Notes: generated by a model not told the origin, from the letters alone. A DNA stretch of 64,000 bases from Paraburkholderia caledonica NBRC 102488 (GCF_000685095.1 NZ_BAYE01000017.1:58259-122258); one strand, 5' to 3'. Counted from the stretch's first letter, positions 33,711 to 43,589 are shown. Program-made: numbers and translations.

Positions 33711-36104
33711 ATGCAATCCACGTCTCCCACGTCTCCGCCGCCCGCGCCGCAGAAGCGCAAACGCCCGTTGTGGCTCAAGCTCCTGTTGGGCTTTTTCGGG
33801 TTGATCGTCGCGGGCATTGTGTGCGTGCTTCTGGTGGTCGGCTATGCGCTCGTCGTGGCCACGCCCAATCTGCCCTCGCTCGACGCGCTCACCGACTACC
33901 GGCCGAAAGTGCCGCTGCGCATCTATACCGCCGACCATGTGCTGATCGGCGAGTTCGGCGAAGAACGGCGCGACATCGTCCGCATTCAGGAGGTGCCCGA
34001 CAGCCTGAAGAAAGCCGTGCTCGCAATTGAAGACGCGCGCTTTTACGATCATGGTGGCGTCGACCTGACCGGTATCGCTCGCGCTGGAATCGTTGCGCTG
34101 ACCAACGGCCATGCGACGCAAGGTGCAAGCACGATCACCATGCAGGTCGCGCGCAATTTCTTCCTTTCGAGCGAGAAGACGTACACGCGCAAGATTTACG
34201 AGATGCTGCTCGCCTACAAGATCGAGTCGAAGCTTTCAAAAGATCAGATTCTCGAGGTCTACATGAATCAGATCTATCTCGGCCAGCGCGCGTACGGTTT
34301 CGCGAGCGCGGCGCGTGTGTACTTCGGCAAGGACATGAAAGATCTGACGCTCGCGGAGTCCGCCATGCTGGCGGGCTTGCCGAAAGCGCCGTCCGCGTAT
34401 AACCCGGTGGTGAATCCGAAGCGCGCGAAGGTACGTCAGGAGTACATTCTTCAGCGCATGTACGAGCTGCATTACATCAACCAGCAGCAGTACGACGAAG
34501 CGAGCCGTCAGGCTCTCGTCGTAAAGGGCGCGGGCAAGGAATTCAGCGTGCACGCCGAGTACGTGGCGGAAATGGTGCGGCAGATGATGTACGCGCAATA
34601 CCGCGAGGAAGCGTACACGCGCGGTCTCAACGTAGTCACGACGATCGACTCCGCGGATCAGGACGTCGCGTACCGCGCATTACGCAAAGGCTTGATGGAC
34701 TATGAGCGGCGCCACGGCTATCGCGGCCCCGAAGCGTTCATCAACCTGCCGTCCGACGCGGACGACCGCGAGCAGGCCATCGACGACGCATTGCTCGAAC
34801 ATCCGGACAACGGCGAAATCATTGCGGCAGTCGTGACGGCGGCGAGCCCGAAGCAGGTGCAGGCGACGTTCATCGACGGCAATGTGGCGACCGTTCAGGG
34901 CGACGGCCTGCGCTTTGCACAGCTTGCATTGAGCGCGCGCGCGCAGCCGAACCAGCGCGTGCGGCCGGGCGCGATCATCCGCCTCGTCAAGAACGACGAC
35001 GGTCAGTGGGCAATCACGCAATTGCCGCAAGTAGAAGGTGCGTTTGTTTCCGTGGTGCCGCAAGACGGTGCTATCCGCGCGCTCGTCGGTGGCTTCGACT
35101 TCAACAAGAACAAGTTCAACCATGTCACGCAGGCATGGCGTCAGCCGGGCTCGAGCTTCAAGCCGTTCATTTATTCGGCGTCGCTTGAAAAAGGACTTGG
35201 ACCAGCAACCGTGATCAACGACGCGCCGCTATTTTTCAGCGCAGCGGAGACCGGCGGCCAGGCGTGGGAGCCGAAGAATTACGGCGGCGGCTTCGACGGC
35301 CCGATGACCATGCGCACCGCGTTGCAGAAGTCGAAGAACCTGGTGTCGATTCGCATCCTCAACCACATTGGTACGAAGTATGCGCAGCAGTACATCACGC
35401 GCTTCGGGTTCGATGCGGACCGTCATCCGGCTTACCTGCCCATGGCGCTGGGCGCGGGCCTCGTCACGCCGCTGCAAATGGCGGGCGCATTCTCGGTATT
35501 TGCGAACGGCGGCTATCGGATCAACCCGTATCTGATCGCTGAAGTTACCGATCCGCGCGGCGTCGTAGTCGCGCATGCGCAACCGCTCGTCGCCGAGCAA
35601 AGCGCGCCGCATGCCATCGAACCGCGCAACGCCTATGTGATGAACAGCCTGCTGCAAAGCGTCGCGCAGCGTGGCACCGGTGCCAAGTCGAACGCGCTCA
35701 AGCGCACGGACCTCGGCGGCAAGACGGGTACGACGAACGATTCGCGCGACGCGTGGTTCGCCGGTTATCAGCACACGCTCACGGCGATCGCGTGGATCGG
35801 CTACGACAACCCTCGCAGTCTGGGCGACAAGGAAACCGGCGGCGGCCTCGCGTTGCCGGTCTGGATCGAGTACATGGGACGCGCGCTCAAAGGCGTGCCG
35901 GAGTACAAGATGCCGATGCCCGACGGAGTGACCGAAGTCGGCTCAGAACTGTATTTCGACGAGTTCACGCCGGGCCACGGTTTTGTTGGGACGGTCGGCA
36001 TCAGTCAGGCGGCACTCGACGAAGCAAGCGCTGCGTCTGCCGCACCGGGACAAGTCGGCGAGCAGGAGAAGCAGGACATCATGAATCTGTTCCGCGGGCA
36101 CTAA
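33711..36104 (+). CDS. Class A penicillin-binding protein PBP1A
   Basis: 797 aa bifunctional peptidoglycan glycosyltransferase/transpeptidase. One membrane helix at about 20-50, then a GT51 domain with Glu107 in AIEDARFYDHGG, GASTITMQVARNFFL and the LTLAESAMLAGLPKAP block. The transpeptidase domain has the SxxK Ser481 (PGSSFKPF), SKN (QKSKNLVSIR) and KTGTTND. A TATAAT at 33680-33685 is a likely -10 about 20 nt ahead of the ATG; the leader is short and the ribosome site weak. It is divergent from pilM, the classic mrcA/ponA neighbourhood. Confidence 0.95.
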   Translation: MQSTSPTSPPPAPQKRKRPLWLKLLLGFFGLIVAGIVCVLLVVGYALVVATPNLPSLDALTDYRPKVPLRIYTADHVLIGEFGEERRDIVRIQEVPDSLKKAVLAIEDARFYDHGGVDLTGIARAGIVALTNGHATQGASTITMQVARNFFLSSEKTYTRKIYEMLLAYKIESKLSKDQILEVYMNQIYLGQRAYGFASAARVYFGKDMKDLTLAESAMLAGLPKAPSAYNPVVNPKRAKVRQEYILQRMYELHYINQQQYDEASRQALVVKGAGKEFSVHAEYVAEMVRQMMYAQYREEAYTRGLNVVTTIDSADQDVAYRALRKGLMDYERRHGYRGPEAFINLPSDADDREQAIDDALLEHPDNGEIIAAVVTAASPKQVQATFIDGNVATVQGDGLRFAQLALSARAQPNQRVRPGAIIRLVKNDDGQWAITQLPQVEGAFVSVVPQDGAIRALVGGFDFNKNKFNHVTQAWRQPGSSFKPFIYSASLEKGLGPATVINDAPLFFSAAETGGQAWEPKNYGGGFDGPMTMRTALQKSKNLVSIRILNHIGTKYAQQYITRFGFDADRHPAYLPMALGAGLVTPLQMAGAFSVFANGGYRINPYLIAEVTDPRGVVVAHAQPLVAEQSAPHAIEPRNAYVMNSLLQSVAQRGTGAKSNALKRTDLGGKTGTTNDSRDAWFAGYQHTLTAIAWIGYDNPRSLGDKETGGGLALPVWIEYMGRALKGVPEYKMPMPDGVTEVGSELYFDEFTPGHGFVGTVGISQAALDEASAASAAPGQVGEQEKQDIMNLFRGH

Positions 36105-36128
36105 CGCAGCGTCCTGCATGCCGCAAAA

Positions 36129-36168
36129 AAAGCCGCCGTGCAGTTCCTGCGCGGCGGCTTTTTCTTTT
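36129..36168 (+). terminator. Terminator after the PBP1A gene
   Basis: AAAGCCGCCG and CGGCGGCTTT form a stem around an 11-13 nt loop, followed by TTTTCTTTTG; A-rich sequence before the stem means it could also work for cyaY on the minus strand. Confidence 0.88.
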
Positions 36169-36197
36169 GTTAAGCGTCTAACCGCTCGATGTTGGTT

Positions 36198-36515
36198 TCA
36201 GGCCTCGAAATGCACTGGCTCACCGGCCTGCTCCGTCGCGTACTCCGAGAGCGCCGCAAAAAACTCGTTGCCGCTGCGGGTGTCGCGCCACTCGCCATCG
36301 ACAAAACGGTAGTGGAAACCGCCCGCTTTCGCGGCGATCCAGATCTCGCTCATCGGCGGTTGCAGATTCACGATGATCTTCGAGCGATTCGCGAATTCGA
36401 GGGTCAGCACGTTGCCGCTGCGCTCGAGTTCGATGTCGGCCTCGGTGTCGTCCAGCGCGCGTTCGATGGCGGCTAGCGCGGCCTCTGCACGGGTCAGGTA
36501 ATCACTATCGGACAT
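36198..36515 (-). CDS. cyaY: Frataxin homologue CyaY
   Basis: 105 aa from the ATG at 36515 (TGGAG 6 nt upstream). It has the frataxin acidic helix (YLTRAEAALAAIERALDDTEADIELERSGNVLTLEF), the NRSKIIVNLQPPMSEIWIAAKAGGFHYRF sheet and a W/RDTRSG segment. CyaY binds iron on acidic residues and modulates iron-sulfur assembly on IscS. It is divergent from lptM-lysA. Confidence 0.96.
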   Translation of the reverse strand: MSDSDYLTRAEAALAAIERALDDTEADIELERSGNVLTLEFANRSKIIVNLQPPMSEIWIAAKAGGFHYRFVDGEWRDTRSGNEFFAALSEYATEQAGEPVHFEA

Positions 36516-36550
36516 GCTAAACTCCATCGATTATTTATTCAGGGACAGTC

Positions 36551-36907
36551 ATGCGAGTCGTATCTCGGATGCGCGCGGCGGCGCCCGGCCGCGCGATTGT
36601 AGCGGGTTTAGCCATTCTCGCAGGTTGCGCACTCGGTGGCTCGCTCGCCGGCTGCGGACAACGCGGTTCGCTCTATTTGCCTACCGTGCCACCTTTGCCG
36701 GAAAAGCCCATCGACCGCACACAGCCGCCGTCTCCTGACGAAGTACAACCCGGCGCCGAAACCGCGTCCGACGCAGACTCCATTCCTGACACTTCCGGCA
36801 CGCCGCTCTCGCTCGCGCCCGCGAACGAACTGTCGGCGTCTCCTTCATCTGCTGGTTCCGCTGCTTCGGCTTCGCAGCCCGCTTCCGCCGCCACTCCCGT
36901 TCAATAA
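36551..36907 (+). CDS. lptM: LptM (YifL-type) lipoprotein
   Basis: 118 aa. The lipidated cysteine is Cys35 in LAGCGQRGSLYLP, the small conserved YifL/LptM motif; an upstream LAGC at Cys26 is a decoy inside the signal peptide. The remainder is a disordered Pro/Ser/Ala tail, longer than in E. coli (67 aa). LptM helps the LptD-LptE LPS translocon form its correct disulfides. It lies 9 bp before lysA, matching the cyaY/lptM/lysA order of many proteobacteria. AGGGA precedes the ATG. Confidence 0.88.
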   Translation: MRVVSRMRAAAPGRAIVAGLAILAGCALGGSLAGCGQRGSLYLPTVPPLPEKPIDRTQPPSPDEVQPGAETASDADSIPDTSGTPLSLAPANELSASPSSAGSAASASQPASAATPVQ

Positions 36908-36916
36908 GACCTCCGC

Positions 36917-38179
36917 ATGACTCGACCTGCATTTGACTACGTCAACGGCGTGCTTCACGTCGAAGGCGTGTCCGCCGTTTCGCTCGCCGAACAGTTCGGC
37001 ACGCCGCTTTATGTGTACTCCCGGGCCGCGCTCACTGACGCCTGGAATGCGTACGCAGGCGCGTGCGCCGGCCGTCGCGCGAGCGTGCACGTGGCTGTGA
37101 AGGCCAATAGCAATCTCGCAGTGCTGAACGTGTTCGCGCGTCTCGGCGCGGGCTTCGACATCGTGTCGGGCGGCGAACTGGCTCGCGTGCTGGCGGCCGG
37201 CGGCAAAGCGGAAAACACCGTGTTTTCCGGCGTCGGCAAACACGCGAGCGAAATGCGCGAGGCACTCGCGGCGGGTGTGAAGTGCTTCAATGTCGAATCC
37301 ATTCCGGAACTCGATCGCCTGAACACGGTGGCCGCGGAAATGGGCAAGATCGCGCCCGTCTCGCTGCGCGTGAATCCCGACGTCGATGCGAAGACGCATC
37401 CCTACATCTCCACTGGGCTGAAGTCGAACAAGTTCGGCGTCGCGTTCGAAGATGCACGCGCCACGTATCAAGCGGCCGCAGCCATGGCGAACCTTGAGGT
37501 TGTCGGCATCGACTGCCATATCGGCTCGCAGATAACCGAGATTGCGCCTTACCTCGACGCGGTGGACAAGCTTCTGGAACTGGTCGAACTGATCGAGAAA
37601 GACGGCATTGCAATTCGTCATATCGACGTAGGCGGCGGCCTCGGCATCACCTACGACGACGAAACGCCGCCGGACATCGGCGAATTCGTACGCACGGTGC
37701 TCGATCGCATCGAGGCGCGCGGTCACGGCCACCGCGAGGTGTATTTCGAGCCGGGCCGCTCGCTAGTTGGCAATGCGGGCGTGCTGCTCACGCGCGTCGA
37801 ATTCCTGAAGCCGGGCGCTGAAAAGAATTTCGCCATCGTGGACGCGGCGATGACCGAACTTGCCCGCCCTGCGATGTACGAGGCGTACCACGCTATCGAC
37901 GCCGTTGTTGAGCGCGACGTCCCCGCGCATGTGTACGACATCGTGGGACCGGTTTGCGAAAGCGGCGACTGGCTGGGGCGCGAACGGCTGCTCTCCGTCG
38001 AGCCCGGCGATCTGCTCGTGATTCGCTCGGCGGGCGCCTACGGCTTCGTGATGAGCTCCAACTACAACACCCGCCCGCGTGCAGCGGAGGTGATGGTTGA
38101 TGGTACACAAGCGCATGTAGTTCGGGCGAGAGAAGCAGTCCAGCAGTTGTTCGCGGGCGAAACGGTTTTGCCGGCGTAA
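36917..38179 (+). CDS. lysA: Diaminopimelate decarboxylase LysA
   Basis: 420 aa PLP enzyme of fold type III making L-lysine from meso-DAP. The PLP-lysine is in VHVAVKANSNLAVLN; the barrel has GFDIVSGGEL, LRVNPDVDAKTHPYISTGLKSNKFG, CHIGSQIT and the glycine-rich HIDVGGGLGI. The C-terminal domain has YFEPGRSLVGNAG, the VVGPVCESGDWLGRER block and AGAYGFVMSSNYNTRPR. Full length. Translation probably coupled to lptM. Confidence 0.97.
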   Translation: MTRPAFDYVNGVLHVEGVSAVSLAEQFGTPLYVYSRAALTDAWNAYAGACAGRRASVHVAVKANSNLAVLNVFARLGAGFDIVSGGELARVLAAGGKAENTVFSGVGKHASEMREALAAGVKCFNVESIPELDRLNTVAAEMGKIAPVSLRVNPDVDAKTHPYISTGLKSNKFGVAFEDARATYQAAAAMANLEVVGIDCHIGSQITEIAPYLDAVDKLLELVELIEKDGIAIRHIDVGGGLGITYDDETPPDIGEFVRTVLDRIEARGHGHREVYFEPGRSLVGNAGVLLTRVEFLKPGAEKNFAIVDAAMTELARPAMYEAYHAIDAVVERDVPAHVYDIVGPVCESGDWLGRERLLSVEPGDLLVIRSAGAYGFVMSSNYNTRPRAAEVMVDGTQAHVVRAREAVQQLFAGETVLPA

Positions 38180-38202
38180 CCAGCGTCGCAAGTCCGCTTT
38201 AT

Positions 38203-38240
38203 AAAAAAGGCGATGCCATTGCGGCATCGCCTTTTTTCTT
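38203..38240. terminator. Bidirectional terminator between lysA and msrQ
   Basis: AAGGCGATGCC and GGCATCGCCTT form a perfect 11-bp stem with A-run before and T-run after, so it can stop both converging transcripts. Confidence 0.93.
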
Positions 38241-38261
38241 AGCACTTACGCTCGCGCGCAG

Positions 38262-38963
38262 TCAGCGCGGCTTCAACTTGCGCCGCTCGCGTATCCACAC
38301 AATCAGACGCCAACCCAGCAGCGCGAGCATGATCCCGCCGTAGATTTTCGGCAGGATGAGGTCGTGTTTGCCCGCTTTCATCCACCAGAAATGCAGAATC
38401 GCCAGCGCGCCGATGGCGTAGATCGCGCGGTGCAACGTCTGCCAGCGGCGGCCGAGCTTGCGCACCATTGCGCGCGGCGACGTTGCGGCCAATGCAATCA
38501 GCAGCACGAACGCCGCAAAACCCACAGTAATGAACGGCCGCTTGCCGATGTCCTTGACGATCTCCGCCACGTCGAACCATTTATCGAACCAGAGATACGT
38601 CGTGAAATGCAGCGTCGCGTAGAAGAACGCGTATAGCCCGAGCATGCGGCGAAACCGCACGAACGCCGCGATGCCTGTGAGGCGGCGCAGTGGCGTCACG
38701 GCGAGCGTGATGCAGAGGAACACGAGCGTCCACAGGCCCGTTGAGCGCGTGATGAACTCGATCGGGTTCGCGCCCAGCCGGTCGGTCACGCCGAACAACA
38801 CGATCCGCGCCAGCGGATACCACGCCGCGATGAACACCGCGATTTTCGCGGGCACGACCCAGCGCGAGCCAGCGGCGGGACGCTTTGCCGGCGCCGCAGC
38901 AGGCGCATTGGCTCGCGGCGCGCTGTGCCCGGTACGAGTGACAGATTGGGTATCGGAAGCCAT
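38262..38963 (-). CDS. msrQ: Haem-binding membrane subunit MsrQ
   Basis: 233 aa from the ATG at 38963. Six hydrophobic helices with haem-ligand histidines in ATLHFTTYLW and LGRRWQTLHRAIYAIGALAILHFWWM identify the YedZ/MsrQ ferric-reductase-like family. It passes electrons from the quinone pool to periplasmic MsrP for methionine sulfoxide repair. An in-frame TTG at 38978 overlaps the msrP stop (TTGA) and would add five residues; the choice is open. The first 40 residues are an unusual Ala/Pro-rich cytoplasmic stretch. Confidence 0.93.
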   Translation of the reverse strand: MASDTQSVTRTGHSAPRANAPAAAPAKRPAAGSRWVVPAKIAVFIAAWYPLARIVLFGVTDRLGANPIEFITRSTGLWTLVFLCITLAVTPLRRLTGIAAFVRFRRMLGLYAFFYATLHFTTYLWFDKWFDVAEIVKDIGKRPFITVGFAAFVLLIALAATSPRAMVRKLGRRWQTLHRAIYAIGALAILHFWWMKAGKHDLILPKIYGGIMLALLGWRLIVWIRERRKLKPR

Positions 38964-38974
38964 CGTCGTGTCGC

Positions 38975-39973
38975 TCAAAAATTCTTCTTCAGGTCCATGC
39001 CCTGATAGAGAGACGCCACCTGATCACCATAGCCGTTGAACAGCAGCGTTTTGCGCTTGGGCGTGAAAAAGCCGTCTTCGCCGATGCGCCGCTCTGTCGC
39101 CTGACTCCAGCGCGGATGGTCGACGTTCGGGTTCACGTTCGAATAAAACCCGTACTCGCTCGACGCATAAGTGTTCCAGCTCGTCGCCGGCTGTTTCTCG
39201 ACAAAGCGGATTTTCACCAGCGACTTCGCGCTCTTGAAGCCGTATTTCCACGGTACCACCACGCGAACCGGCGCGCCGTTCTGGTTCGGCAGCACCTGAC
39301 CGTACACACCCATAGTGAGCAGCGTGAGTGGATTCATCGCCTCGTCCATACGCAAGCCTTCGGAGTATGGCCAGTCGAGTATCGGCGTGGAGAGTCCCGG
39401 CATCTGCGACGGGTCGGCCAACGTAATGAACTGAACATATTTCGCGTTGCCTGTCGGCTGCACGCGCTTGATCAGCTCGGCGAGCGGCACGCCGATCCAC
39501 GGAATCACCATCGACCACCCTTCGACGCAACGCAGCCGATACACGCGCTCCTCGAGCGGCGCGAGCTTGAGCAGTTCGTCGATGTCGTAGACCTTCGGGT
39601 TCTTGATCTCGCCCTCGACACTGACCTTCCACGGCCGCGGGCGCAGCGTTCCGGCGTTGTGTGCCGGATCGGACTTGTCGGTGCCGAACTCGTAGTAGTT
39701 GTTGTATGTGGTGATGTCCTTGAACGGCGTGATCTTGTCCAGCGCGACGAACTTCGCGTTCGTTTTGGCCGCCAGTTTCTGCGCCTTCGGATCGGTCGAC
39801 GTGTAAGCCGCCAGTGCTTCGCCGTTCACGCCGATCAGACTGCCGAGCGCCAGCGCGCCTGCGGCCTGCAGCACGCGCCGCCGGTTCTCGAAAATGTGCT
39901 GAGGCGTGATTTCGCTACGAGCGATATCGTCGCCGGTAAGTTGAATCCTGTCGCTTCGCTTGATCCACATCAT
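38975..39973 (-). CDS. msrP: Periplasmic methionine sulfoxide reductase MsrP (molybdoenzyme)
   Basis: 332 aa. A Tat signal (NRRRVLQAAGALALGSLIG) is followed by the sulfite-oxidase fold: WKVSVEGEIKNPKVYDIDELL, the Mo-ligand cysteine in YRLRCVEGWSMVIPWIGVPL, and GAPVRVVVPWKYGFKSAKSLVKI. It repairs oxidised methionines in envelope proteins. AAGGAG lies 4 nt before the first of two tandem ATGs and 7 nt before the second (39970); either could be used. It precedes msrQ with overlapping or near-touching ends. Confidence 0.96.
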   Translation of the reverse strand: MMWIKRSDRIQLTGDDIARSEITPQHIFENRRRVLQAAGALALGSLIGVNGEALAAYTSTDPKAQKLAAKTNAKFVALDKITPFKDITTYNNYYEFGTDKSDPAHNAGTLRPRPWKVSVEGEIKNPKVYDIDELLKLAPLEERVYRLRCVEGWSMVIPWIGVPLAELIKRVQPTGNAKYVQFITLADPSQMPGLSTPILDWPYSEGLRMDEAMNPLTLLTMGVYGQVLPNQNGAPVRVVVPWKYGFKSAKSLVKIRFVEKQPATSWNTYASSEYGFYSNVNPNVDHPRWSQATERRIGEDGFFTPKRKTLLFNGYGDQVASLYQGMDLKKNF

Positions 39974-40095
39974 GCTGCTCCTTGCCGGCCGCCGCTTCTG
40001 ACATCTGACGGGGCCAGGGTGATGATCGCTCGTCGGGCCATCCATGCGTACTCACATGGACGAACACATTTGGCGTGCAAATATTCCGTCGGTCA

Positions 40096-40129
40096 TAAAA
40101 AAACCGCCGGTGCGAAACACGCGGCGGTT
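40096..40129 (-). terminator. Terminator after ccsB
   Basis: On the minus strand AACCGCCG…GGCGGTT stem followed by a run of seven T residues, 26 bp after the ccsB stop. Confidence 0.88.
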
Positions 40130-40154
40130 CTTTGTCGGTTGGGAACAGCGGAAA

Positions 40155-41366
40155 TTACAGTTTGCCGTAACTATGCAAGCCCGACAGGAACATGTTCACG
40201 CCAAGGAACGCAAAGGTCGTGACGAGCAGGCCCGTCAGCGCCCACCACGCGGCGACAGCGCCGCGCAAGCCTTTCATCAGACGCATATGCAGCCAGGCTG
40301 CATAGTTCAGCCAGACGATCAGTGCCCACGTTTCCTTGGGGTCCCAGCTCCAGTAGCCGCCCCACGCTTCTGCCGCCCACAACGCGCCGAGAATCGTCGC
40401 AATCGTGAAGAACGCGAAGCCGACAGCAATCGACTTGTACATGACGTCGTCGAGCACTTCGAGCGCCGGCAGGCGGTCGGCCAACATGCCGCGCTCCTTT
40501 GCCAGATAAGCGACTGCGACCATTGCCGACAAGGCAAAGCTACCGTACCCGATGAAGTTCGCGGGCACGTGGATCTTCATCCACCAGCTTTGCAGCGCCG
40601 GGACGAGCGGCTGGATCTGCTGCGCGTCGCGGGCGACCGAATACCACATCAGGAAACCGACGGCGGCGCTGATCACGAGCAGCACGAACGCACCGAGCGC
40701 GCGCGTGTTGTAGTGCTGTTCATAGTAGAGATAGAACAGCGCGGTGATCAGGCTGAACAGCACGAAGACTTCGTACAGGTTCGAAATGGGAATATGCCCG
40801 ACGTCCGCGCCGATCAGATACGACTCGTACCAGCGCACCATCAGACCGACGAAGCCCATCAGCACGGCGGCCCAGGTCATTTTCGAGCCGATGGCGGCGC
40901 CCGTGGGCGAGCGCGAGAGCAGGCCGATCCAGTAGAAAACGGTGGCGAATACGAACAGCGCACTCATCCACAGAATCGCGGACTGGCTCGACAGGAAATA
41001 CTTCAGGAAGAAGGCGTTCTCGGCCCGGCTCAGATCGCCGTGATAGATCTGGATGGCCAGCAGCGACAGTGCCGCAATGCCCACCATCAGCGGACGCACG
41101 GGTTTCCAGCGCCAGCCGAGCACGACGAAGACCGGCACCGCGCACACCAGCACCAGTTTGTCGTAGTAATTCATGAACGGGTAATAGCGCGACAGCGCGA
41201 ACCCGGCCCCCGCGACCATGGCGAGGGCGAATAGCCAGTCGACGATGCCAAGCCGTTTCAGGAACGGCCGCTCGTCATATTGGGCAGAGTTGAACGCTTC
41301 GTCCGCAGACGCCTTGGAGGGTCGGGCGGATGAAGGCGAAGATGAGGAAACCTGAGTCAAGTCCAT
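40155..41366 (-). CDS. ccsB: Cytochrome c biogenesis protein CcsB (CcsA/ResC)
   Basis: 403 aa from the ATG at 41366, 4 bp after resB. Multiple membrane helices surround the haem-handling tryptophan-rich WWD motif (EAWGGYWSWDPKETWALIVW) near residue 330-350, with conserved histidines in KIHVPANFIGYGSF and LHMRLMKG. With ResB it forms the System II synthetase that exports haem and attaches it to CXXCH. The frame is open upstream to 41480 but overlaps resB with no family support. Confidence 0.95.
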   Translation of the reverse strand: MDLTQVSSSSPSSARPSKASADEAFNSAQYDERPFLKRLGIVDWLFALAMVAGAGFALSRYYPFMNYYDKLVLVCAVPVFVVLGWRWKPVRPLMVGIAALSLLAIQIYHGDLSRAENAFFLKYFLSSQSAILWMSALFVFATVFYWIGLLSRSPTGAAIGSKMTWAAVLMGFVGLMVRWYESYLIGADVGHIPISNLYEVFVLFSLITALFYLYYEQHYNTRALGAFVLLVISAAVGFLMWYSVARDAQQIQPLVPALQSWWMKIHVPANFIGYGSFALSAMVAVAYLAKERGMLADRLPALEVLDDVMYKSIAVGFAFFTIATILGALWAAEAWGGYWSWDPKETWALIVWLNYAAWLHMRLMKGLRGAVAAWWALTGLLVTTFAFLGVNMFLSGLHSYGKL

Positions 41367-41370
41367 GGTA

Positions 41371-43569
41371 TTACCGGGTCGAATCTTGTGAGCTTGCGGA
41401 CGGCGTGCCGGCGTTGCCGGACGATGCATCGGTGAGCTTCGCGCCCAACGCGGCGCCGACCGCGTCGCGCGTCTGAACAAATTCTTTTTCGAAGTCGAGC
41501 GTTTTGCGCGCGCTCGACATGGCCATCACGACATTGGTGCCCTGCTCAGTATCTTTGAGCCAGAACCACAGGCGCCGTTCGCGGACGTAGAACATCGAAA
41601 AGATGCCCAACACGAGGAGCAGGCTGCCAAGATACACGACTTTTTTGCCGGGTGCGCGCGTCAACTGAAATACCGAGGCTTGCACCTGCTTGAACGAGTC
41701 GAGCTGCAAGTAGACCGGCGATCCATACAGAAAGCTGTCGGATATCGCGTTGATCGAGCTTTGTACGAAGCGGCTCGAATCCGCGTTGGCCTGCGCTTCT
41801 GGCTCGCCGACTTGCTGGCGCGACAGTTGCCAAAGGTCCCACATTGAGCCTTCGAGCATGCGCAGCAAGAGGCCTGCAGCCTTTTCCTGCTCGCCTTTCG
41901 GCACCGAATGGTCGATAAATCCGGCGATTGCCTGGAAGCCGCCGACCGGCTGGCCGTTCGGCATTTTGACGGTGTTGTCCGCGCCAGCAAAAAGGGTCAG
42001 CACGCGCAGCGCGCTTTCTTCCAGGTGCTGCTGCAATTCTGTGTTCGCTTCGGGCACCGAGCGCTGGGCGAAGCGGTGAGCGGCTTGCGCGCGCATTCCC
42101 GGGTTCTCGAGCGTTGCGCGCATGTTCATCCAATCCTTGACGGTTCCGCCGCTGTCGGCGGGGATGCGCAGATAGCGGAACGGATCGTCGGGATTGAGGC
42201 GCATGCCGGCAAGGAAGAATCGTTCCCCGGCAACCGCAACCGGCAGCATGTAGTTGTTGTACTCGCGCGCCTGGCCGTCCTTGTCGCGTACCTTGTACTG
42301 CACCGACGGGCCGACGTTATGCAGGTCGAGCGGCTTTGTGGTCTTCGCGCCCGAGCCGAGCCGCTCGTCGAATGCTTCCTTCAGCGAGCGATGGGCGGCG
42401 ACGCCGCGGGCGTCCGTCTGGCCGCTGCCATTGGAAATGTTCTCCACGTTGATCGCGCGGAAGTCGGTGAACTCGACCGTCTGCCCGTCGGCAAGCGACG
42501 TGGCCGAACTCAACGGCGCATTGCCTCCTATCGTGCCGCCGAAAGGCGCGGTTTTCGCGCTCGGACCTGTCATCGGATAGGCCGTCATCTGCATTTGCGA
42601 GCCACCGTCCTGGAAACTCGATTGATAGATCGACACGCCGTCGTATTCGAACGGCTTGTTCACTTCGATACGAGCCGGCACGCGCGCGCCGGTCTTGTGA
42701 TCTACCACGACGATGTCGCTAGCGAACAGCTTCGGCATGCCCGTCGAATAATAATCGACGATGAATTTCTGTAACTCGATCGAAAACGGCAGGTCCTGGA
42801 TGAGCGAGCCGTCCGGCTGGTTGAGGATAGCGGTGGACACGTGCTGCCCTTCCGGCACCCATGCGTACCCGCGGAACGTCGGATTCGATTGCGACAGGCG
42901 ATGTTCCGGCGGGATGTCGTTGATTACGGTGTTCGCGCGGATCGGCGATTTGTCGAACAGCCACATTTGCAGTTTGATCGGCAGATTGCTGTCGAGCAGG
43001 CCGCCAAGGCAAATCACCACGATCGCAATGTGCGCGGAGATGTAGCCGAGCTTGGTCAACGCGCCGCGCTTGGCCGCGATCAGCGTGGCGCCGTCCGACT
43101 CGCGCGTGACGAACTTGTAGCCAAGCTTGGCGGACAGTCTGGCGAGCACCGCCGCCGTCTGGGCACGCGTGCCGTGCACCGCGAATTCGCCCTTGTGATG
43201 GAACGCGCGGAGGCTGGCTTCGCGGACCTTGTCTTTCCAGCTCTTCGTGTCAGCGATCATTTTCGGCGCGTTGCGGATCACGCACAGCGACACCGACACC
43301 ATCAGAAAGCCGAGAATCAGCATGAACCACCACGAGCTGTAAACCGTGTAAAGGCTTAGCGCGCGGAAGATATCGGCCCAGAACGGGCCGAACTGGTTGA
43401 CGTAATTGGGATACGGATCGTCCTGCGTAAGGACGGTACCGATAATGCTGGCGATCGACAGGATCACGAGCAGCGCAATGGCGAAACGCATCGAACTCAA
43501 TACTTCGACAACGCTGCGCACGATGCGATTGCTCGACTTCGACTGCAAACCCGACGTGGTGACGCTCAT
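41371..43569 (-). CDS. resB: Cytochrome c biogenesis protein ResB (Ccs1)
   Basis: 732 aa. Membrane helices near residues 25-45 (FAIALLVILSIASIIGTVLTQ), 75-98, 175-195, then a large periplasmic domain and a final helix (VVYLGSLLLVLGIFSMFYVRERRLWFWL). The DDPYPNYVNQFGPFW segment and the helix-2 region are typical of ResB. It partners CcsB in covalent haem attachment. It is longer than Bacillus ResB (about 540 aa), as is usual for betaproteobacteria. It starts the resB-ccsB operon 116 bp after the cytochrome c4 gene. Confidence 0.95.
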   Translation of the reverse strand: MSVTTSGLQSKSSNRIVRSVVEVLSSMRFAIALLVILSIASIIGTVLTQDDPYPNYVNQFGPFWADIFRALSLYTVYSSWWFMLILGFLMVSVSLCVIRNAPKMIADTKSWKDKVREASLRAFHHKGEFAVHGTRAQTAAVLARLSAKLGYKFVTRESDGATLIAAKRGALTKLGYISAHIAIVVICLGGLLDSNLPIKLQMWLFDKSPIRANTVINDIPPEHRLSQSNPTFRGYAWVPEGQHVSTAILNQPDGSLIQDLPFSIELQKFIVDYYSTGMPKLFASDIVVVDHKTGARVPARIEVNKPFEYDGVSIYQSSFQDGGSQMQMTAYPMTGPSAKTAPFGGTIGGNAPLSSATSLADGQTVEFTDFRAINVENISNGSGQTDARGVAAHRSLKEAFDERLGSGAKTTKPLDLHNVGPSVQYKVRDKDGQAREYNNYMLPVAVAGERFFLAGMRLNPDDPFRYLRIPADSGGTVKDWMNMRATLENPGMRAQAAHRFAQRSVPEANTELQQHLEESALRVLTLFAGADNTVKMPNGQPVGGFQAIAGFIDHSVPKGEQEKAAGLLLRMLEGSMWDLWQLSRQQVGEPEAQANADSSRFVQSSINAISDSFLYGSPVYLQLDSFKQVQASVFQLTRAPGKKVVYLGSLLLVLGIFSMFYVRERRLWFWLKDTEQGTNVVMAMSSARKTLDFEKEFVQTRDAVGAALGAKLTDASSGNAGTPSASSQDSTR

Positions 43570-43589
43570 TCATACTCCGACTGAACAGC